A stretch of DNA of 64,000 nt, taken from the NCBI GenBank assembly GCA_049616325.1, contig JBMZHG010000001.1, positions 156,706 through 220,705 of the forward strand, in the 5' to 3' direction. The notes under the pieces were generated by a model. It worked only from the letters and a program-made list of their open reading frames with translations. It searched no databases and had not been told where the DNA came from. A program made the translations under genes and the position numbers. Of the stretch, positions 61,294 to 64,000 are shown one piece after another (the stretch's first letter is position 1; every line of letters starts with the position of its first letter). The DNA comes from UBA11663 sp049616325. GTDB taxonomy: Bacteria; Bacteroidota; Bacteroidia; Flavobacteriales_D; Sanyastnellaceae.

Positions 61294-61776
61294 TTAGGCC
61301 CGCGGTTTGTTGTTAAAGGAGATGTTCACTTTCGTCCAGTGCACGTCCTCAAAGCGAAACGTGTGGTCTTCTTCGACCCACTCTTTTGCCTTGCGTCCTT
61401 CGATGCGGCGCTTTTCCCGGGTGGAAACCACGAAGTGATCTTCCTCCACACGCGTCAACAGGCCTTCCATCTTCGCGCCTTCCACAGGCATCACGGAGAC
61501 TTCGCGACCCACGTTTTTCACGTATTGGCGATGCAACTTCAGCGGTTGGTCCAGCCCTGGAGAGAGAACGTCCAAAGAAAAATCTTGAAGCTCTCGGTCC
61601 AAAGAAGACTCAATGTGGCGGCTCAAGCCCATGCAAAACTCGATCGACGTGTTTTCGTCGTGGTCGACCACCACGCGGATGTTGCTGCCGTCGGAAACGA
61701 CAACTTCCACGAGAAACCCAGGGGTTCCTTCAAGGTGCTCTTCGGCGAGGCTTTGGATGTGCTCTTTGCTGATCAC
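61294..61776 (-). CDS. rimP: Ribosome maturation factor RimP
   Basis: RimP assists 30S subunit maturation. From the GTG at 61776 the product has 160 residues, the usual length. It contains the RimP pattern GFLVEVVVSDGSNIRVVVDHDENTSIEFCMGLSRHIE, in part, and LDVLSPGLDQPLKLHRQYVKNVGREV. No ATG is available in frame; the frame stays open back to 61890, but that stretch reads through a terminator hairpin and is unlike RimP. The GTG overlaps the stop of a short upstream ORF (GTGA). Confidence 0.9.
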   Translation of the reverse strand: MISKEHIQSLAEEHLEGTPGFLVEVVVSDGSNIRVVVDHDENTSIEFCMGLSRHIESSLDRELQDFSLDVLSPGLDQPLKLHRQYVKNVGREVSVMPVEGAKMEGLLTRVEEDHFVVSTREKRRIEGRKAKEWVEEDHTFRFEDVHWTKVNISFNNKPRA

Positions 61777-61850
61777 GGCTGTGCTCTGGTGGGCGGACCA
61801 GTCGGCGACACAAATCTTGTGGGACAAAAAAGAGGCCTTGTGGCCTCCAT
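61773..61850 (-). CDS. Possible leader ORF coupled to rimP (25 residues)
   Basis: ATG at 61850 opens a 25-codon frame (MEATRPLFCPTRF at its start, RAQP at its end) whose TGA overlaps the rimP GTG. The ATG and first codons lie in the 5' arm of the terminator hairpin, so translation starting here would oppose termination. It could be chance; no homologue is known to me. Confidence 0.3.
   Translation of the reverse strand: MEATRPLFCPTRFVSPTGPPTRAQP
61826..61848 (-). terminator. Terminator-like hairpin inside the rimP-nusA-infB leader
   Basis: On the minus strand GAGGCC (61847-61842) pairs with GGCCTC (61837-61832) over an ACAA loop, followed by T6 (61831-61826). It lies between the rimP promoter box (61878-61885) and the rimP start, with no upstream gene on that strand to terminate, so it looks like an attenuator. 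Confidence 0.65.
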
Positions 61851-61877
61851 CCGTGTCGTCGTCTTGTCTTTCCGGGG

Positions 61878-61885
61878 CAAAAGTA
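61878..61885 (-). promoter_or_regulatory. -7 box TACTTTTG for rimP-nusA-infB
   Basis: A perfect minus-strand TAnnTTTG, giving a leader of roughly 95 nt before the rimP GTG. Confidence 0.5.
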
Positions 61886-61906
61886 CACAATTTGTTCCTT
61901 CCGTCC

Positions 61907-61914
61907 TACCTTCA
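61907..61914 (+). promoter_or_regulatory. -7-like box TACCTTCA, four bases before the AlbA_2 gene ATG
   Basis: Two mismatches to TAnnTTTG, four-base gap to the ATG at 61919. It is divergent from the rimP promoter, 21 bases away. Confidence 0.4.
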
Positions 61915-61918
61915 CTTC

Positions 61919-62635
61919 ATGTCCTACATCTTGCGCATGATCGAGGAGGGGGAACACCAGCATCAGGATTTCAAATTGCGCGTGGACGACCCCCAAAAAA
62001 TCGCCAAGACCTTGAGTGCATTCGCCAACACCGAAGGAGGCCGGCTGCTTATCGGGGTGCGCGACAGCGGCGAGGTTGCAGGGTGCCGCATTGAGGAGGA
62101 GTTCCACATGATCCAATGCGCGGCGGAAATGCATTGCCGGCCGGCTGTGGCGTTTGAATCTCAAGTTTGGAAGCACGGTTACCTGAGCGTGCTGGAAATC
62201 AAGGTGCCCCGAAGCGCGCAGCGCCCGCACTTTGTCGAACTGCCGGAACGTGCGGAGGTCTCTGGCAAGTCCGCCGACCGGTGGCAGGCGTTCTTGAGAA
62301 AGGACGACCGCATCCACAAGGCGTCGCCGGTGATGGTGAAAGTGTGGCAGTACGAGATGCGCATGGACCGCTCCGAATTTCGTTACGACGAGTACGTGGG
62401 TCGCTTGTTCAAACGGTGGCGTGAGGGACAGCAACTCCGGTTTGCCCAAGTCGCCCGAACGTCCAGGATGGAATTCGAAGAAGCAGAGGACTTGCTCGCC
62501 CTGCTTACGGTTTGGGGCATTGTCGAGGGAACGTACAGCAAACAAGGGTACCGCTACGGGCTCGTTTCGGAGGAAGCGTTGTCGTTGCTCGAATCGGAAG
62601 GCGCGGACGCGTTTCGTTGGAAGCACGCCGGGTGA
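61919..62635 (+). CDS. AlbA_2-domain (Schlafen-type) putative DNA-binding protein
   Basis: The 238-residue protein has an N-terminal AlbA_2 domain (about residues 1-110): QDFKLRVDDPQKIAKTLSAFANTEGGRLLIGVRDSG, in part, is the family signature, followed by RSAQRPHFV. The C-terminal part (about 150-225) looks like a winged-helix region (RFAQVARTSRMEFEEAEDLLALLTVWGIVEG). Relatives are annotated as transcriptional regulators or ATP-binding proteins, but function is unknown. The start at 61919 is fixed by a box four bases upstream. Confidence 0.82.
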   Translation: MSYILRMIEEGEHQHQDFKLRVDDPQKIAKTLSAFANTEGGRLLIGVRDSGEVAGCRIEEEFHMIQCAAEMHCRPAVAFESQVWKHGYLSVLEIKVPRSAQRPHFVELPERAEVSGKSADRWQAFLRKDDRIHKASPVMVKVWQYEMRMDRSEFRYDEYVGRLFKRWREGQQLRFAQVARTSRMEFEEAEDLLALLTVWGIVEGTYSKQGYRYGLVSEEALSLLESEGADAFRWKHAG

Positions 62636-62645
62636 GCCCGAGGGG

Positions 62646-62990
62646 TCAGTCCCGGTACCGGCAACAAGCCGGGAGCGCGAAATAGGCGCTGTCTGGGGCC
62701 GGGAAGGCGTCCGTGTCGTGGCCGGCCAAGGCGACGCGACGCTGGATTTCCTTCGACGTGATTTTTCGGGGTCGGTAGACGACGGCCATCCGCTCTGTCG
62801 TTTGGTCCCAGTGAATCCTGAGCACCGCTCCCCCTTCAAGGGCATTCACCATGTTCTCCTCGCACCACGGGCAGCACCCCCTCGCCTGAAAGGACGTCTC
62901 AGCCCGTCGTTGAGCCCTGGCATCCCCAGGGGAAAGGCCCAGAAAGGCAAACAGCAAGCCAAATGTGGCGAGGTTGAAACGCACCGTCAT
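62646..62990 (-). CDS. Small exported heavy-metal-associated (HMA-like) protein
   Basis: This 114-residue protein has a signal peptide (cleavage near ARAQ) and an HMA-like fold pattern: a cysteine motif RGCCPWCEENM at about residues 37-47, a strand AVLRIHWDQTTERMAVVY and a helix ITSKEIQRRVALAGHDTD. The spacing resembles periplasmic copper-binding HMA domains, but the GCCPWC motif differs from the canonical MxCxxC. Two more cysteines lie near the end (PACCRY). The longer frame upstream lacks a signal peptide; a TACCTTGC box four bases before the ATG supports 62990. Confidence 0.75.
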   Translation of the reverse strand: MTVRFNLATFGLLFAFLGLSPGDARAQRRAETSFQARGCCPWCEENMVNALEGGAVLRIHWDQTTERMAVVYRPRKITSKEIQRRVALAGHDTDAFPAPDSAYFALPACCRYRD

Positions 62991-62994
62991 GAGG

Positions 62995-63002
62995 GCAAGG
63001 TA
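62995..63002 (-). promoter_or_regulatory. -7-like box TACCTTGC, four bases before the HMA-gene ATG
   Basis: Matches TAnnTT; four bases before the ATG at 62990 on the minus strand. Confidence 0.35.
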
Positions 63003-63059
63003 GCGGGCTCGTTGGAAAGTTCTTTGGGAAGGGCACAATATCCCGAACTTCGTCCCGTC

Positions 63060-64000
63060 ATGATTCGCGTGAAACTTCAATGCCTTTTGGTGGTGTGGAC
63101 GTCCCTTTCGGGAGTCACGGCTTGGGCTCAATACGAGGTGTCGAGTTGGCGCGATCACTTTCCCTACGGCGCTGCGGCTGAAGTGATGTTCGCGCGCGAC
63201 GTGGTCGTTGCACGGACTCCCAACGCCCTGTTCACGGTGGACACCGCGACGTACGAAGTGAGTCGGGTGGTGAAAGGAACCGCTTTGTCGCAAGGGAACC
63301 CGTCAGCCCTAGGGTACGACGCGGAACGGGGCCAGTGGATTGTCGCCTACGAGGACGGGGGCATTGACCTGCGAGACGCAGCAGGGACCACCAACATCCC
63401 TGACCTCCGGATTGCCCAAGTGGTGGGGAGCAAGCGCATCGAATCCATTTACGTGGAAGGTGATTTTGCCTACCTCGCCTCCGCGGTAGGCGTGGTGGTG
63501 CTCGACCTGACCAAACAAGAAATCGCAGACACGTGGTCGCTGACGGCAGCTGACATCGCCGTCGACGCGCGTTGCGTGACGTCCCACGACAGCATGTGGT
63601 TGGTGGGGACGAGCCAAGGGGTTTTGGCGGCGGCCAAGGGCGACCCGTTCTTGGCCAACCCCGACCGTTGGACGGCGTGGGAAGGCGCCCCCGACCTGGG
63701 TGGGGTGCTGGAATTGAAGCGATTTGCCGGGACGTGGTGGATGGTCACGGAGGTGCCGGAGAGCGACCTCACCGTGGTTTGGACGGGAAGCGACGACGGG
63801 CTTTGGGACGTCATGCCGGGGTGGGAAGCAGACGGACTTCCCTTTGGTGGCATGGCGAACGGTTCTTGGATTTTGGCGGAAGACGGAAGTCGGGCCGAGG
63901 GCATGCTCGTGGCCTCGTGTTGCGACGTTTGGGGCTGGGATGCGCAAGGGGAACCAGAGGCGCTTGCGAACGAGGTGCCTGCCTTTGCGTACATCCGCGA
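63060..64000 (+). CDS. porZ: PorZ-like type IX secretion protein, N-terminal part
   Basis: The gene runs off the window end; about 313 residues are visible. A signal peptide (cleavage near TAWAQ) is followed by WRDHFPYGAAAEVMFARDVVVARTPNALFTVD, in part, the opening of a beta-propeller like that of PorZ. Further blades show SALGYDAERGQWIVAYEDGGIDL and AYLASAVGVVVLDL. PorZ is a surface protein needed for attachment of type IX cargo. Without the C-terminal domain the call is provisional. Its ATG is 70 bases from the divergent HMA gene. Confidence 0.65.
   Translation, partial: MIRVKLQCLLVVWTSLSGVTAWAQYEVSSWRDHFPYGAAAEVMFARDVVVARTPNALFTVDTATYEVSRVVKGTALSQGNPSALGYDAERGQWIVAYEDGGIDLRDAAGTTNIPDLRIAQVVGSKRIESIYVEGDFAYLASAVGVVVLDLTKQEIADTWSLTAADIAVDARCVTSHDSMWLVGTSQGVLAAAKGDPFLANPDRWTAWEGAPDLGGVLELKRFAGTWWMVTEVPESDLTVVWTGSDDGLWDVMPGWEADGLPFGGMANGSWILAEDGSRAEGMLVASCCDVWGWDAQGEPEALANEVPAFAYIR

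Noticed and set aside
61777..61890. Extended N-terminus of RimP from TTG at 61890
   Set aside because: The extension would be translated through the terminator hairpin, begins upstream of the expected transcription start and has no RimP similarity.
1..64000. CRISPR arrays, insertion sequences, prophage genes or integrase sites
   Set aside because: No regularly spaced repeats, transposases, integrases or phage genes were seen; the whole window looks like core chromosome.

Overview
The window is a stretch of chromosome from a member of the Bacteroidota, most likely a flavobacterial lineage with unusually high GC. Three things point there. The conserved gene orders are typical of the phylum: purH-mreBCD-mrdA-rodA, CBS-nadK-porG-uppS-bamA-ompH-ompH-murI, actABCDEF-coxBA and rimP-nusA-infB. 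Type IX secretion genes (porG, a porZ-like gene) are present. The promoters match the Bacteroidota -7 element TAnnTTTG, and Shine-Dalgarno sequences are essentially absent. Nearly all of the DNA is coding, and I saw no tRNA, rRNA, insertion sequence, CRISPR array or prophage. Many long antisense ORFs are GC-driven shadows and were left out.

Layout: a truncated barrel-like gene end and an ABC permease (1-1558); purH and the rod-shape/elongasome operon (1641-8865); a cysteine-biosynthesis operon of the CysO sulfur-carrier type (8930-11950); the 2-oxoglutarate dehydrogenase E2/E1 pair (12087-16129); a prenyl synthase, rfbA and an MMPL exporter (16187-20628); lpdA, hemH, pabB, tilS and yhhQ (20693-26668); dsbD, gmhA, comM and a gamma-carbonic-anhydrase-like protein (26789-31480); the envelope operon CBS-nadK-porG-uppS-bamA-ompH-ompH-murI, read leftward (39397 to 31477); pdxJ, a hydrolase, trhO, a small conserved gene, queG and ruvB (39431-44484); alternative complex III with an aa3-type oxidase (44584-56270); a SPOR-like protein; infB-nusA-rimP (57201-61776); an AlbA_2 protein, a small HMA protein and a PorZ-like gene cut by the window end.

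The most striking system is the cysteine operon. A 24-residue ORF with six consecutive Cys codons is followed by a strong intrinsic terminator, then by cysM, a JAMM protease (Mec-like), cysO and a MoeB-rhodanese protein. This looks like ribosome-mediated, cysteine-responsive attenuation of a protein-thiocarboxylate cysteine pathway. The sulfur carrier ends in Gly-Gly-Val rather than Gly-Gly, so it should need C-terminal trimming. Its E1-like activator has lost both zinc CxxC pairs.

Two regulatory patterns also stand out. About ten genes have a -7-like box exactly four bases before the ATG, which suggests widespread leaderless mRNAs; I used this to choose several start codons. The rimP-nusA-infB leader contains a terminator hairpin overlapping the ATG of a short upstream ORF whose stop overlaps the rimP start.
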